This document shows positions 16,957 to 25,989 of a stretch of 64,000 bases of DNA, piece by piece. Every line of letters begins with the position of its first letter. Positions within the stretch are counted from its first letter, which is position 1. The notes under the pieces are model-generated. The model was not told the origin of the DNA, made no database searches, and saw only the letters and a list, made by a program, of their open reading frames with translations. A program made the translations under genes and the position numbers. Origin of the DNA: Ancylobacter mangrovi (GTDB lineage: Bacteria; Pseudomonadota; Alphaproteobacteria; Rhizobiales; Xanthobacteraceae); contig NZ_JANTHZ010000007.1 of NCBI RefSeq assembly GCF_024752355.1, positions 124,001 through 188,000 on the forward strand. Reading direction: 5' to 3'.

Positions 16957-19275
16957 TTATCGGGTGGTGATCCCGCGGTGGCGCTCGATCGCCGCCTTCA
17001 ACCGCTGCGGCGTCAGCGGGAGCTGGACCACGAGCCCGTCCATCCCCAGCGCCTGGTCGACGGCCGAGGCGATCACCGCGCCGACCGCCGAGATGCCCGC
17101 TTCGCCCGCGCCCTTGATGCCGAGCGGGTTGCACGGACTCGGCGCGTCCTCGGTCAGCAGCACCTCGATCGCCGGTGTCTCCGCCGCGGTCGGGATCAGG
17201 TAATCGGCGAAGGTGACGGAGAGGGGCTCGCCGCGCTCGTCATAGCTGAACTCCTCGTAGATCGCCCCGCCGAGCCCCTGCGCGAAGCCGCCGACGATCT
17301 GGCCGCGCACCAGCATCGGGTTGATGGCGCGGCCGATGTCGTAGGCGATCAGCAGGCGCTCGATGGCGATGGCGCCGGTCTCTTCGTCCACCTTCACCGA
17401 GGCGATCTGCAGCCCGTAGGGATAGGTCTGGTGCGCGGTGTCGAACCAGCCGTCGGCGGAAAGGCCCGGCTCGCGCCCGCCGCGCGTCTTCGCCGCCGGC
17501 ACCAGCGCCTTCGCGACGGTGGCGAGGTCGATCGAGGGGCCGTCGGGCTGGTCGGTGCGCACCACGCAGCCGGCGACGATGTCGAGCCGGTCGGGCGGGG
17601 CCTGCATCAGCTCGGCCGCCATGTCGATCGCCTTGGCGCGCACCTTGGCGGCGGCGATGGCGGTGGCGTTGCCGGTCATCACGCTGGCGCGCGAGGCATG
17701 GGCGCCGACGCCGAACTCGATGCGGTCGGTGCGCCCGTGCGTCACCCGGATCTGCGCGTAGTCGACGCCGAGCTCCTCGGCGCAGATCTGCGCGATGATG
17801 GTCTCGAAGCCCTGCCCGACCGAGGCGCCGCCGGTGATCACTTCGACGCTGCCGGAAACGTCGACGACGACGCGCACGCCGTCGGTCGGCCCGAGACCGC
17901 TCTTCTCGACGAACATCGCCACCGCGGCGCCGACCTTCTCGCCCCGGGCGCGGCGCGCGGCGAGGCCGGCGCAATGCTCCTCCCAGCCGAAGGCCGCCAG
18001 CGATTTGTCCAGCAGCCCGGCATAGTCGCCGGAATCGTAGACGACATGCTCGCCGAGCGCGGCGAGCGGACGGGCGAAGGGCATCTCGTCGGACGAGATC
18101 AGGTTGCGCCGGCGCACCTCCAGCGGCGGCAGGCCGAGCCGCACGGCGATGGCGTCCATCAGCCGCTCGCGCACGAAATTTGTCTCGTAGCGTGCCGGCG
18201 AGCGATAGGTCGCGGCCGGGGTCTTGTTGGTGAGGCGGAAATGGCCGAGCGCCCTGTAGGCCGGCAGGCGGTAGGGCCCCGGCAGCAGGCCGCAGGTGGA
18301 ATCGGCGACGCGCGTGCCGTGGGTGCGCACATAGGCGCCCTGGTCGTGGAAGAACTCGTTCTCGATGCCGAGCAGGTGCCCTTCCACGTCGACCGCGGCG
18401 CGGATGCGGTGGCGCTGCTGGCGCGAGTGATTGGCCGCCATCAGGTGCTCGCGGCGGTCTTCGATCCACTTCACCGGCCGGTCGAGCCGGAGGGCGGCGA
18501 GGAGCACCAGCATGTCCTCGGGATAGAGCTCGCCGCGTATGCCGAAGCCGCCGCCGACATGCGGCTCGAAGCAGTGGATCCCGACCTGCGGGCGGCCGAG
18601 CATGCGGGCGATGAACTCGCGGTTCTTGTGCGGCACCTTGGCGGCGCCGTGCAGCTCCAGCGCGTCGCGGGCGGCGTCGTAGCGCCCCACCGCGCCGCGC
18701 GTCTCCATCGGCACGCCGGAATGGCGGCCGACCTTGAGGTCGAGCTCGACCACCGCATGGGCGCGGGCGAAGGCGTCGGCGATGTCGCCATAGTCCTGCG
18801 TGCAGAGCGTCGCCTCGGTCGAATGGCCGGGGGAAAAACTGCCGGGCGCTTCGTCGGCGGCGAGGATCGGCGGCAGTTCCTCGATGTCGAGCGTCACCGT
18901 CTCGGCCGCGTCCTCGGCGAGATAGGCGTCCTCGGCGAAGACAGCAGCCACCGGCTCGCCGACATAGCGCACCGTGTCGCGGGCGAGGATCGGCTGGCGG
19001 AACGGGGCCAGCTTCTCGTTCGGCCCCTCGCGGAAATCGATCGGCGAGACGCCTTCGAGGTCGGCGCCGGTCCAAATCGCGACCACGCCCGGCATCGCCC
19101 GCGCCGCGGCGGCGTCGACGCCGAGCAGACGGCCATGGGCGATCGGCGAGCGCACGATGCGCATGTGGAGCTGGCGGGGGAAGTTGATGTCGCCGACGAA
19201 GCGCCCGCGCCCGCGAACCAGCGGCCGATCCTCGATGCGCGGAACGGACGCCCCGATGACCGGGCTGCGCGCCAT
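16957..19275 (-). CDS. Molybdopterin-binding large subunit, molybdo-hydroxylase 1
   Basis: Catalytic subunit of a xanthine dehydrogenase-family hydroxylase, 772 residues, starting MARSPVIGASVPRIEDRPLV at 19275, two bases after the 2Fe-2S subunit stop. Landmarks are PHVGGGFGIRGELYPED, the active-site loop TYRSPARYET, GGASVGQGFETIIAQICAE, and the catalytic glutamate in KGAGEAGISAVG (about E725). The loop differs from the AYxCSFR of form I CO dehydrogenase, so CO oxidation is not expected. It is a close paralogue of the orphan subunit at 4854-7211. It completes a FAD / 2Fe-2S / Mo operon (20648 to 16957). Confidence 0.92.
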   Translation of the reverse strand: MARSPVIGASVPRIEDRPLVRGRGRFVGDINFPRQLHMRIVRSPIAHGRLLGVDAAAARAMPGVVAIWTGADLEGVSPIDFREGPNEKLAPFRQPILARDTVRYVGEPVAAVFAEDAYLAEDAAETVTLDIEELPPILAADEAPGSFSPGHSTEATLCTQDYGDIADAFARAHAVVELDLKVGRHSGVPMETRGAVGRYDAARDALELHGAAKVPHKNREFIARMLGRPQVGIHCFEPHVGGGFGIRGELYPEDMLVLLAALRLDRPVKWIEDRREHLMAANHSRQQRHRIRAAVDVEGHLLGIENEFFHDQGAYVRTHGTRVADSTCGLLPGPYRLPAYRALGHFRLTNKTPAATYRSPARYETNFVRERLMDAIAVRLGLPPLEVRRRNLISSDEMPFARPLAALGEHVVYDSGDYAGLLDKSLAAFGWEEHCAGLAARRARGEKVGAAVAMFVEKSGLGPTDGVRVVVDVSGSVEVITGGASVGQGFETIIAQICAEELGVDYAQIRVTHGRTDRIEFGVGAHASRASVMTGNATAIAAAKVRAKAIDMAAELMQAPPDRLDIVAGCVVRTDQPDGPSIDLATVAKALVPAAKTRGGREPGLSADGWFDTAHQTYPYGLQIASVKVDEETGAIAIERLLIAYDIGRAINPMLVRGQIVGGFAQGLGGAIYEEFSYDERGEPLSVTFADYLIPTAAETPAIEVLLTEDAPSPCNPLGIKGAGEAGISAVGAVIASAVDQALGMDGLVVQLPLTPQRLKAAIERHRGITTR

Positions 19276-19277
19276 GC

Positions 19278-19754
19278 TCAGGCCTGCATCTGGTTCATGG
19301 CGGAGCGCACCGCCTTGACGATGTTCTCGTAGCCCGTGCAGCGGCACAGGTTCGAGGACAGCACCTCGATCAGCTCGGCGTCGCTCATGCGCGGGTTGCG
19401 CTCGATCGCGCCGGCCGCCAGCATCAGGAAGCCGGGCGTGCAGAAGCCGCATTGCAGGGCGTGATTGGCGATGAACGCCTCCTGCAGCGGGTGCAGCGTC
19501 TCGCCCTGCGCCAGCCCCTCCACCGTGCGGATCGACGCGCCGTCCGCCTGCACCGCGAACATCAGGCAGGAGCGGACCGTGGCACCGTCGACGATGACGG
19601 TACAGGCGCCGCAGACGCCGTGCTCGCAGCCGAGATGGGTGCCGGTCCAGCCGCAATCGTCGCGAATGGCGTCGGCCAGCGTCTTGCGCGGCTCGACCCG
19701 GATGTCGTGACGCTCGCCATTGATGGTGAGGGTGATGTCGATCCTGTCGCTCAT
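19278..19754 (-). CDS. 2Fe-2S small subunit, molybdo-hydroxylase 1
   Basis: Electron-transfer subunit (CoxS type) of 158 residues, carrying two 2Fe-2S clusters. The plant-ferredoxin-like N-terminal domain has [11 protein letters not shown] and a further cysteine in RSCLM. The C-terminal helical domain has QCGFCTPGF and NLCRCTGYENIV. All eight expected cysteines are present. It lies between the FAD subunit (24 bases upstream) and the molybdopterin subunit (2 bases downstream). It passes electrons from the Mo site to FAD. Confidence 0.95.
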   Translation of the reverse strand: MSDRIDITLTINGERHDIRVEPRKTLADAIRDDCGWTGTHLGCEHGVCGACTVIVDGATVRSCLMFAVQADGASIRTVEGLAQGETLHPLQEAFIANHALQCGFCTPGFLMLAAGAIERNPRMSDAELIEVLSSNLCRCTGYENIVKAVRSAMNQMQA

Positions 19755-19778
19755 GTCATCCGCTCCTCATCCGCTCCG

Positions 19779-20648
19779 TCAGACGCCCGCATCGCGGGAG
19801 GCCGCCTCGAGCGCCCGCCGCACCACCGTACGAACGAGGTCGCGCCGGTAGGCAGCGTTGGTGTTCGCATCCTCGAGCGGGTCGATCCCGGCCGCCGCGA
19901 TCTCCGCCGCCGCCCTGAAGGCCGCCTCCCCCGCCGGCTGGCCGACCAGCGCGGCCTCGGCATCGGCGATGCGGCGCGGATGCGCCTCGGCGCCGCCGAC
20001 GCCGAGCCAGGCACGGGCGATAAGGCCGCCTTCCAGCGTGTAGGCGCACAGGCAGGAGGCGAGCGCGAAGTCGCCGGCGCGCCGGCTGAATTCGTAGAAC
20101 CCGGCGCGCGCGTCCGCCGGCAGCAGCGGCAGGCGAACCTCGACGAGGATCTCCTCCGGCTCCAGCGTGGTCATCATGATGCCGAGGAAATAGTCGCGCG
20201 CGGCGATCTCGCGCGTGCCCGAGCGGCTGCGGGCGACGAGGCGCGCGTCCAGCGTGACGGCGGCGAGGCACCATTCCGAGGCCGGGTCGGCATTGGCGAG
20301 GCTGCCGCACATCGTGCCGCGCGAGCGGATCGGGAAATGGGCGATGTTGTGCGCGACGCGCGCCAGCAGGCGGCCGGTCGGTCCCGGCTCGACCGGCGTC
20401 TCGAAACGGACATGCCGGGCCAGCGCGCCGACCACCAGTTCGCCGCCCTCCACCGCCACGCGGTCGAGCTCGCCGATGCCGTTGATGTCGACCAGATGGG
20501 TCGGATAGGCGAGGCGCAGCGCCATCATAGGGATCAGGCTCTGCCCGCCGGCGATGACGCGCCCCTCGAGCGGGGCCACCTCGGCCAGCATGGCGACCGC
20601 CTCGTCGAGCGTGGTGGGGCGGTGATAGGCGAACGGCGCGGGCTTCAT
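19779..20648 (-). CDS. FAD-binding medium subunit, molybdo-hydroxylase 1
   Basis: CoxM-type flavoprotein subunit of 289 residues, which hands electrons to a soluble acceptor. FAD-binding landmarks are VIAGGQSLIPMMALRLAYP (residues about 31-49) and RSRGTMCGSLANADPASEW (about 108-126). The C-terminal CO dehydrogenase flavoprotein-like domain is present. There is no roughly 40-residue cysteine-rich insertion, so it is not a 4-hydroxybenzoyl-CoA reductase beta subunit. It is the first gene of its operon, with two operator-like motifs within 75 bases upstream. Confidence 0.93.
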   Translation of the reverse strand: MKPAPFAYHRPTTLDEAVAMLAEVAPLEGRVIAGGQSLIPMMALRLAYPTHLVDINGIGELDRVAVEGGELVVGALARHVRFETPVEPGPTGRLLARVAHNIAHFPIRSRGTMCGSLANADPASEWCLAAVTLDARLVARSRSGTREIAARDYFLGIMMTTLEPEEILVEVRLPLLPADARAGFYEFSRRAGDFALASCLCAYTLEGGLIARAWLGVGGAEAHPRRIADAEAALVGQPAGEAAFRAAAEIAAAGIDPLEDANTNAAYRRDLVRTVVRRALEAASRDAGV

Positions 20649-20677
20649 CAGGACCCCGGGTTTCAGTCGGTCAAATG

Positions 20678-20693
20678 TACCAAAAACGGTACA
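20678..20693. promoter_or_regulatory. Candidate operator, motif copy 5 (near-palindromic)
   Basis: Reads TACCAAAAACGGTACA. The core GTACC-N6-GGTAC (20677-20692) is a perfect inverted repeat, making this the most symmetric copy of the island motif. It is 30 bases upstream of the FAD-subunit start, where a bound protein would overlap the promoter. Confidence 0.6.
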
Positions 20694-20704
20694 GTCAGCT
20701 TTTC

Positions 20705-20720
20705 TGTTCCTATTTTGGTA
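20705..20720 (-). promoter_or_regulatory. Candidate operator, motif copy 6
   Basis: The minus strand reads TACCAAAATAGGAACA, a full match to TACC-N6-GGWACA. It is in tandem with copy 5, with about 27 bases between the two copies' starts. It also lies about 25 bases beyond the stop codon of the class II aldolase-like gene. Confidence 0.6.
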
Positions 20721-20744
20721 TTTGGACGAGTTCTCAAACGACTG

Positions 20745-21485
20745 TCAAGCACGTTCCGGGCCCACCGCCTCGATACGTCGCGTCAACGAATACAGCCATT
20801 GCCGCTCGATCGGGTCGGGCCGCAGCCGGGACGCAAGGGCGATCTCGCCGGGCGTCAGCGACTCGACCGGGCCGAGCGCGCGGGCGGCGAGCTGCACGCC
20901 GGCATTGGCGGTGGAATGGACGGCGCGGAAGAACATCTCCTTCAGGCTGCGTCCGACCACGGTCGCCCCGTGCCGGCGCATCAGCACCACCCAGTGCGGG
21001 CCGAGCGCGCGCGCCAGCGAGGCGCCCTCCTCCGGGCGGACCAGCAGCAGGTTGGTGTCGCCGAACTCGTCCTGGCTGTCCCAGAACGGGGCTTCCTCGC
21101 CGATCACCGCGCCGAGCTGGTTGACCGGCACCAGCCGTTCCCGCGACAGGCAGAACGGCATGATGGCGGCGGCGTGATGGTGGCAGACGGCGTTCACGTC
21201 CGGGCGGGCGCGGTAGATCTCGCTGTGGATCACGCCCTCGGAATAGACCCGACGGTCGGTCGGCTCGACCGGCCGGGCGTCGAGGTCGCAGACGATGATG
21301 TCCTCCGCGCGCACATTGATCGGCGCCTTGGAGACCGAGATCAGGAAGCGGCCGGGGTCCTCGGGATGGCGGACGCTGACATGGCCGAAGGCGTCGAGCA
21401 CGCCCTCCTGCGTCAGCATGCGGTTGGCGAGCGCCAGATCGCGCACCAGGTCGCCGAGATCCGCCGTCGCGGAAGCCGTTGTCAT
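20745..21485 (-). CDS. Class II aldolase/adducin-family protein
   Basis: Zinc-dependent aldolase or decarboxylase-like protein of 246 residues. It starts MTTASATADLGDLVRDLALA at 21485, with AGGA nearby. The family landmarks are FGHVSVRHPEDPGRFLIS, the catalytic/metal region EGVIHSEIYRARPDVNAVCH with a following histidine pair, and LMRRHGATVVGRSLKEMF. Relatives act on sugar phosphates or on hydroxylated aromatic carboxylates. It is the last gene of the operon that begins with the dihydroorotase, 34 bases after the second molybdopterin subunit. Confidence 0.85.
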   Translation of the reverse strand: MTTASATADLGDLVRDLALANRMLTQEGVLDAFGHVSVRHPEDPGRFLISVSKAPINVRAEDIIVCDLDARPVEPTDRRVYSEGVIHSEIYRARPDVNAVCHHHAAAIMPFCLSRERLVPVNQLGAVIGEEAPFWDSQDEFGDTNLLLVRPEEGASLARALGPHWVVLMRRHGATVVGRSLKEMFFRAVHSTANAGVQLAARALGPVESLTPGEIALASRLRPDPIERQWLYSLTRRIEAVGPERA

Positions 21486-21519
21486 CTGCGCCTGTCCTTT
21501 CGAGCTTCCCGCGATCCGC

Positions 21520-23880
21520 TCACGCACCATCCGCGCGGGCGATGAGGTCGAGAATATCCATCGGCGACAGCGGCGCATGCGAGATCCGTACCCCGAAGGG
21601 CTGGAGCGCATCCTCGACCGCCGAGGCGATCACCGCCGGCGTCGGGATGACGCCTGACTCGCCGACGCCCTTGATGCCGAGCGTGTTGAGCGGCGACGGG
21701 GACTCGCGGTGGAACAGCTCGATGCTCGGCATCTCCGGCGCCGTCACCAGAAGATACTCGCCGTAATTGTTGGTCAGCGGCTGGGCGTTGGCGTCGAAGC
21801 CCATCCACTCGAACAGCGCGTTGCCGATGCCGTGGGCGATACCGCCGATCACCTGGCCGTCGACCAGCATCGGGTTGATCATCTGCCCGCAATCATGCGC
21901 CAGCAGATAGCGCAGCACCTGCACATGGCCGGTCTCGACGTCGACCTCCACCTCGGCGACAGCGCTGCCGTTGGAGAAGGCCATGTCGTGCACGATCACC
22001 TGTTCGGTCGCCTCCAGCCCCGGCTCGAGATTGCCCGGCAGCACGTAGCCGGCGATGCCCTCGAGCGCGCGCGCCACCTCGCCGAGGCCGATGGTGCGGT
22101 TGTTGCCGCGCATGCGGATATGGGTGCCGACGATGGTGAGCTCGTCCGGCCGGGCCTCCAGCATGTGCGCGGCCGCCTCGAGCGCCTTGGCGCGCACCTT
22201 CACCGCGGCGGCGTGGGCGGAGGAGCCGGCCATCACCGCCTGCCGGCTGTTGAAGCCGCCGAAGCCGAGCGTCATCGCCGCCGTGTCGCCGGTGGTCACC
22301 ACCACGTTCTCGATCGCACCGCCGAGCTGCTCGGCGACGACCTGGGCGAGCATGGTCTTGGTGCCCTGCCCCATGGCGGTGGCGCTGGAGGCGACGTGGA
22401 TGCGCCCGTTCGCGGCCACGCGCACGCGCACCGGCTCGAACGGCCCGCGGCCGGTCCCCTCGACATAGTTGACGAGGCCGAGGCCGATATGGCGCCCCTG
22501 CGCGCGCGCCTCGGCCTGCCGGCGCGGGAAATCGTCCCAGCCGGCCTTTTCCATCACCAGCCGCTGGGCGGCGGGATAGTCGCCGCTGTCGAGCACCACG
22601 AAGGTGCCGCCGCGCAGCTTCATCGGCTTGCGGCACGGCATCTGCTCGGGCTGCACGAGGTTGCGGCGGCGGATCTCCGCGCGGTCGAGACCCAGCCGGC
22701 GGGCGGCCTGGTCCAGCAGGCGCTCCATTACGAACGCCGCCTGCGGCTGGCCGGCGCCGCGGATCGGCGTGACCGGAACCTTGTTGGTCAGCAGCAGCTT
22801 GCTGGCGAGCCGGTAGGCGGGAACGTTGTAGGCGAGCGGCACGGTGATGGCAGAGGCGAAGACGACATTGGTCCCGCGCGCCGTATAGGCACCATGGTCG
22901 TGCAGCAGCGAGCCGCGCATGCCGAGGACACGCCCCTCGGCATCGAGCGCCATCGCCATCTCCCAGTGCTGGTCGCGCTCCTGGGTCGTGACGACGAAAT
23001 GCTCGCGCCGGTCCTCGATCCATTTCACCGGTCGCCCGAGCTTCACCGCGCTCGCCGCGACCACCGCCTCCTCGGGATAGAAGACCAGCTTCGGCCCGAA
23101 ACCGCCGCCAAGTTCGGGTGTCACGACGCGGATGGCGTCGGAATCGCGCGCCAGCAGGTCGCACAGCAGGCGCTGGGCGACGTTCGGCGTCTGGGTCGAG
23201 CTCCAGACCGTGAGACGGTCTTCCAGCGGGTCGAGGCTCGCGACCACGCCCCGGCATTCCATGGAATGCGAGCCGCCGCGATGCAGCCAGAACCGATCCT
23301 CCACCACCTCGGCGGCGCCGGCGAAGGCGGCGTCGACATCGCCATACGCCGTGTCGAGCTCAGCGACGACATTGTGCGGCAGGTCGGCGTGGACGCGGGC
23401 GCCGCCCTCGGCCAGCGCCGCGTGGCAGTCGGCGACGACGGGGAGCGGGTCGTAATCCACCTCCACCAGCGCGGCCGCGTCCTCGGCGAGGTAGCGCGAG
23501 GCGGCGATCACCACGGCAATCGCCTCGCCGACATGCACGGTCTCGTGCCGCGCCAGTATCGGGCGGTGCACCTCCAGCAGGTAGCTGGGGCTCGGCATGG
23601 CGACCACCAGCCGGTCGCTCGTCAGCACGTCCCGCAGGTCATCGAACGTCATCACGGCGACCACGCCCGGCGCCGCGCGGGCGGGCTCGCAGTCGATGGA
23701 GCGGATGCGCGCATGGGCGTGCGGACTGCGCACGAAGGCGGCTTCCAGCAGGCCCGGCAGATGGATGTCGTCGACGAAGCGTGCGCGCCCGCGCAGCAGC
23801 GCATCGTCCTCCACCCGCGCCACCGGGCGGCCGAAGGTGTGGGGCGCGGGATCGGCGGCGGGACGTGGCTCGGCGGTCAT
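21520..23880 (-). CDS. Molybdopterin-binding large subunit, molybdo-hydroxylase 2 (form II CoxL-like)
   Basis: Catalytic subunit of 786 residues, starting [20 protein letters not shown] at 23880 and overlapping the 2Fe-2S subunit stop by 4 bases. Landmarks are TPELGGGFGPKLVFYPEE, the active-site loop PIRGAGQPQAAF, reminiscent of the AYRGAGR loop of form II CoxL proteins, ATAMGQGTKTMLAQVVAEQL, and the catalytic glutamate in KGVGESGVIPTP (about E741). It is clearly more distant from the other two large subunits in this window. Form II enzymes mostly act on organic substrates of unknown identity, not on CO. Confidence 0.92.
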   Translation of the reverse strand: MTAEPRPAADPAPHTFGRPVARVEDDALLRGRARFVDDIHLPGLLEAAFVRSPHAHARIRSIDCEPARAAPGVVAVMTFDDLRDVLTSDRLVVAMPSPSYLLEVHRPILARHETVHVGEAIAVVIAASRYLAEDAAALVEVDYDPLPVVADCHAALAEGGARVHADLPHNVVAELDTAYGDVDAAFAGAAEVVEDRFWLHRGGSHSMECRGVVASLDPLEDRLTVWSSTQTPNVAQRLLCDLLARDSDAIRVVTPELGGGFGPKLVFYPEEAVVAASAVKLGRPVKWIEDRREHFVVTTQERDQHWEMAMALDAEGRVLGMRGSLLHDHGAYTARGTNVVFASAITVPLAYNVPAYRLASKLLLTNKVPVTPIRGAGQPQAAFVMERLLDQAARRLGLDRAEIRRRNLVQPEQMPCRKPMKLRGGTFVVLDSGDYPAAQRLVMEKAGWDDFPRRQAEARAQGRHIGLGLVNYVEGTGRGPFEPVRVRVAANGRIHVASSATAMGQGTKTMLAQVVAEQLGGAIENVVVTTGDTAAMTLGFGGFNSRQAVMAGSSAHAAAVKVRAKALEAAAHMLEARPDELTIVGTHIRMRGNNRTIGLGEVARALEGIAGYVLPGNLEPGLEATEQVIVHDMAFSNGSAVAEVEVDVETGHVQVLRYLLAHDCGQMINPMLVDGQVIGGIAHGIGNALFEWMGFDANAQPLTNNYGEYLLVTAPEMPSIELFHRESPSPLNTLGIKGVGESGVIPTPAVIASAVEDALQPFGVRISHAPLSPMDILDLIARADGA

Positions 23881-24395
23881 CCGCGCACCTCGCGCCCGGC
23901 AGACGGCAGCAGGCTGCGCACCGCCGCGACGATGCCCTGATAGCCGGTGCAGCGGCAGATATTGCCGGACAGCGCGACCCGTATGTCCTCGTCCGAGGGG
24001 CTGGGGTTGTCGCGCAGCAGCTCGGTCAGGGTGGTGAGGATGCCCGGCGTGCAGAAGCCGCATTGCAGACCGTGATGGTCGGCAAGCGCCTGCTGCAGCG
24101 GCGGCAGCGGCTGGCCCTCTGTGCTCAGTCCCTCGATCGTGACGACCGAATGGCCGTGGGCCTGCACCGCCAGCATCAGGCAGGAGCGCGCCGTATGGCC
24201 GCCCACCAGCACCGTGCAGGCGCCGCACACGCCGTGCTCGCAGCCCACATGGGTACCGGTGAGTTGCAGCGTGTGGCGCAGGAAATCCGCCAGCGTCAGC
24301 CGCACATCCACTTCCGCGCGGTGGACGACCTCGTTCACCGTCACGCTGATCAATCGCCGTTCGGCTTCGTCCATGGCTCGCTCCGCGCCGATCAT
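23877..24395 (-). CDS. 2Fe-2S small subunit, molybdo-hydroxylase 2
   Basis: CoxS-type electron-transfer subunit of 172 residues. Cysteine motifs are [28 protein letters not shown] and [12 protein letters not shown]. The start at 24395 ([10 protein letters not shown]) overlaps the FAD-subunit stop as ATGA; an in-frame ATG at 24374 is an alternative. Its stop overlaps the following Mo-subunit start by 4 bases, so the three subunits appear translationally coupled. Confidence 0.95.
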   Translation of the reverse strand: MIGAERAMDEAERRLISVTVNEVVHRAEVDVRLTLADFLRHTLQLTGTHVGCEHGVCGACTVLVGGHTARSCLMLAVQAHGHSVVTIEGLSTEGQPLPPLQQALADHHGLQCGFCTPGILTTLTELLRDNPSPSDEDIRVALSGNICRCTGYQGIVAAVRSLLPSAGREVRG

Positions 24396-25267
24396 GCCGC
24401 CACCTTTGCCATAGCGTGGCGCGCCGCCTGCTCCAGCGCCCGGCGCGCCATCACCGGCGCGATCCGGCGGCGATAGGTGCCGCTGACCAGCGCGTCGTCC
24501 ATCGCCTCGACCGCGCCGCACAGGCGGCAATGGTCGGCGAAGATGGCCGCGGACGGCGCTTGCCCGGCCAGCGCCTCCTCCACCTCGCCCATGCGCAGCG
24601 GGGAGACGTCGACGCCGCCGAGCACCAGCACGGCGCGGGCGATGCGCCCGGCACCGTCGAGCTCGATCGTCGCCGCCGCCGAGACGATGGCGAAATCGCC
24701 GTGCCGGCGCGCCATCTCGACGAAACCGGCGCCGTGGCCGGCCGGCGGGACAGGAATGTCGATCGCGACCAGCATCTCGTCGAGCTCCAGCGCGGGGGTC
24801 ATGAAGCCCAGCGGGAACTCGGCCATCGCCAGCCGACGCTCGCCCTGCGGCCCGCGCGCGACGATCTCCGCATCGAGCGTCATGGCGACGGTAACGAGCT
24901 CGGCCGCCGGATCGAGATGGCAGAGCGAGCCGCCGATGGTGCCGCGATTGCGCGTCTGGCGATGCCCGACATGGTGGAGCCCTGCCCCGATCAGCGGCAG
25001 CCTTTCGGCGACCAGCGGCGAGAATTCGAGGTCGCGCTGGCGGGTCATCGCGCCGATGCGGATGCGGCCCGCCTCCTCGCGGATGAAGGCGAGCTCCGGC
25101 ACGCGGTTCAGGTCGATCACGTGATCGGGCTGGACGAAGCGCATGTTGAGCATCGGCATCAGCGACTGGCCGCCGGCCAGCAGCTTGGCGTTCTCGAGGC
25201 TCGCCAGCAGCCCGACCGCCTCGTCGGCCGTCTGCGGATCGTAGTAGCGGAAGGGAGGCGGTTTCAT
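24392..25267 (-). CDS. FAD-binding medium subunit, molybdo-hydroxylase 2
   Basis: CoxM-type flavoprotein subunit of 291 residues, starting MKPPPFRYYDPQTADEAVGL at 25267. FAD motifs LLAGGQSLMPMLNMRFVQPD and RNRGTIGGSLCHLDPAAEL are intact. It lacks the 4Fe-4S insertion of 4-hydroxybenzoyl-CoA reductases. It lies 41 bases after the CoxG-like gene and overlaps the 2Fe-2S gene by 4 bases. Confidence 0.93.
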   Translation of the reverse strand: MKPPPFRYYDPQTADEAVGLLASLENAKLLAGGQSLMPMLNMRFVQPDHVIDLNRVPELAFIREEAGRIRIGAMTRQRDLEFSPLVAERLPLIGAGLHHVGHRQTRNRGTIGGSLCHLDPAAELVTVAMTLDAEIVARGPQGERRLAMAEFPLGFMTPALELDEMLVAIDIPVPPAGHGAGFVEMARRHGDFAIVSAAATIELDGAGRIARAVLVLGGVDVSPLRMGEVEEALAGQAPSAAIFADHCRLCGAVEAMDDALVSGTYRRRIAPVMARRALEQAARHAMAKVAA

Positions 25268-25308
25268 CGGCGGGTGCGGGGGCTCGGGACGGGCTCGGAT
25301 CGGCTCGG

Positions 25309-25941
25309 TCAGGTGGATTTCAGGCCGAACAGGCCGCGCAGCCAACTCCAGAATGCGGAAAAGATCAGCGAGAAGCCGGAAATCGGCTTGGCGGGCGCCG
25401 GGCGCGGGCGCGGCGCGGCAGGCGCTTCCGCGGCCGTCGAGGCGGCTGACGGCACTTCCGCCAGCGCCGGCTCCGCGGCCGGCGGCGGGGCCGCGGCGAT
25501 CTCGTTGGCGAGGTTCTTGGCGAATTGGCCGATGAGCTGGCCGGCCACACTCTGGATCATCCCCGCCCCGCGCCCGTACTGCGCGACGGCGCCGGAGAGG
25601 TTGAGGCTGGTGTCGACCGTCACCCGCGTGCCGATCTCGGACGGCGCGAGCGAGAACACGACGCTCGCATTGGCGCCGCCGCGCCCCTTGGAATCGGTGC
25701 CCTGCGCCTCCACCCGGGCGCGGTGCTCGGCCTCAACGATCTCGACGAAGCGCGCCGTGCCGGTGAAGCTCAGCGCCACCGGGCCGAGGCGCACCGACAC
25801 CTTGCCCTTGTAGGTCTGCGGATCGACGGTCTCGAGCAGTTCCGCGCCCGGCATGCACGGGGCGATGCGCTCGATGTCCATCAGGACGGCCCATGCCCGG
25901 TCGGGGGGAAGCGGCACCTCGAAGATGTTCTGCAGATCCAT
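25309..25941 (-). CDS. CoxG-like SRPBCC protein with C-terminal membrane anchor
   Basis: 210 residues: a START/SRPBCC-fold N-terminal domain (about 1-145; NIFEVPLPPDRAWAVLMDIE, CMPGAELL, YKGKVSVRLGPV), an alanine/proline-rich linker, and a hydrophobic tail, FSLIFSAFWSWLRGLFGL. CoxG proteins accompany CO dehydrogenase-type enzymes and have been proposed to anchor them to the membrane or handle lipid-like carriers. It is directly upstream of the FAD subunit of molybdo-hydroxylase 2, suggesting it recruits that enzyme. Ribosome site AAGGAA precedes the ATG. Confidence 0.88.
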   Translation of the reverse strand: MDLQNIFEVPLPPDRAWAVLMDIERIAPCMPGAELLETVDPQTYKGKVSVRLGPVALSFTGTARFVEIVEAEHRARVEAQGTDSKGRGGANASVVFSLAPSEIGTRVTVDTSLNLSGAVAQYGRGAGMIQSVAGQLIGQFAKNLANEIAAAPPPAAEPALAEVPSAASTAAEAPAAPRPRPAPAKPISGFSLIFSAFWSWLRGLFGLKST

Positions 25942-25989
25942 GATCGTTCCTTGACCAGCCGTTCCCCGCGCCTTTTCCGTCAGGCCCCG

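Noticed and set aside
16978-19332. A plus-strand open frame of 784 codons
   Set aside because: Antisense shadow of the molybdopterin subunit, with Arg/Ala/Gly-biased composition and no motifs.
19779-25267. Identification of the hydroxylases as 4-hydroxybenzoyl-CoA reductase
   Set aside because: The FAD subunits (289 and 291 residues) lack the extra cysteine-rich 4Fe-4S insertion that marks that enzyme.
16957-25941. Identification as aerobic CO dehydrogenase (coxMSL with coxG)
   Set aside because: None of the large subunits has the AYxCSFR loop with the catalytic cysteine of form I enzymes, and coxD/E/F-type maturation genes are absent.
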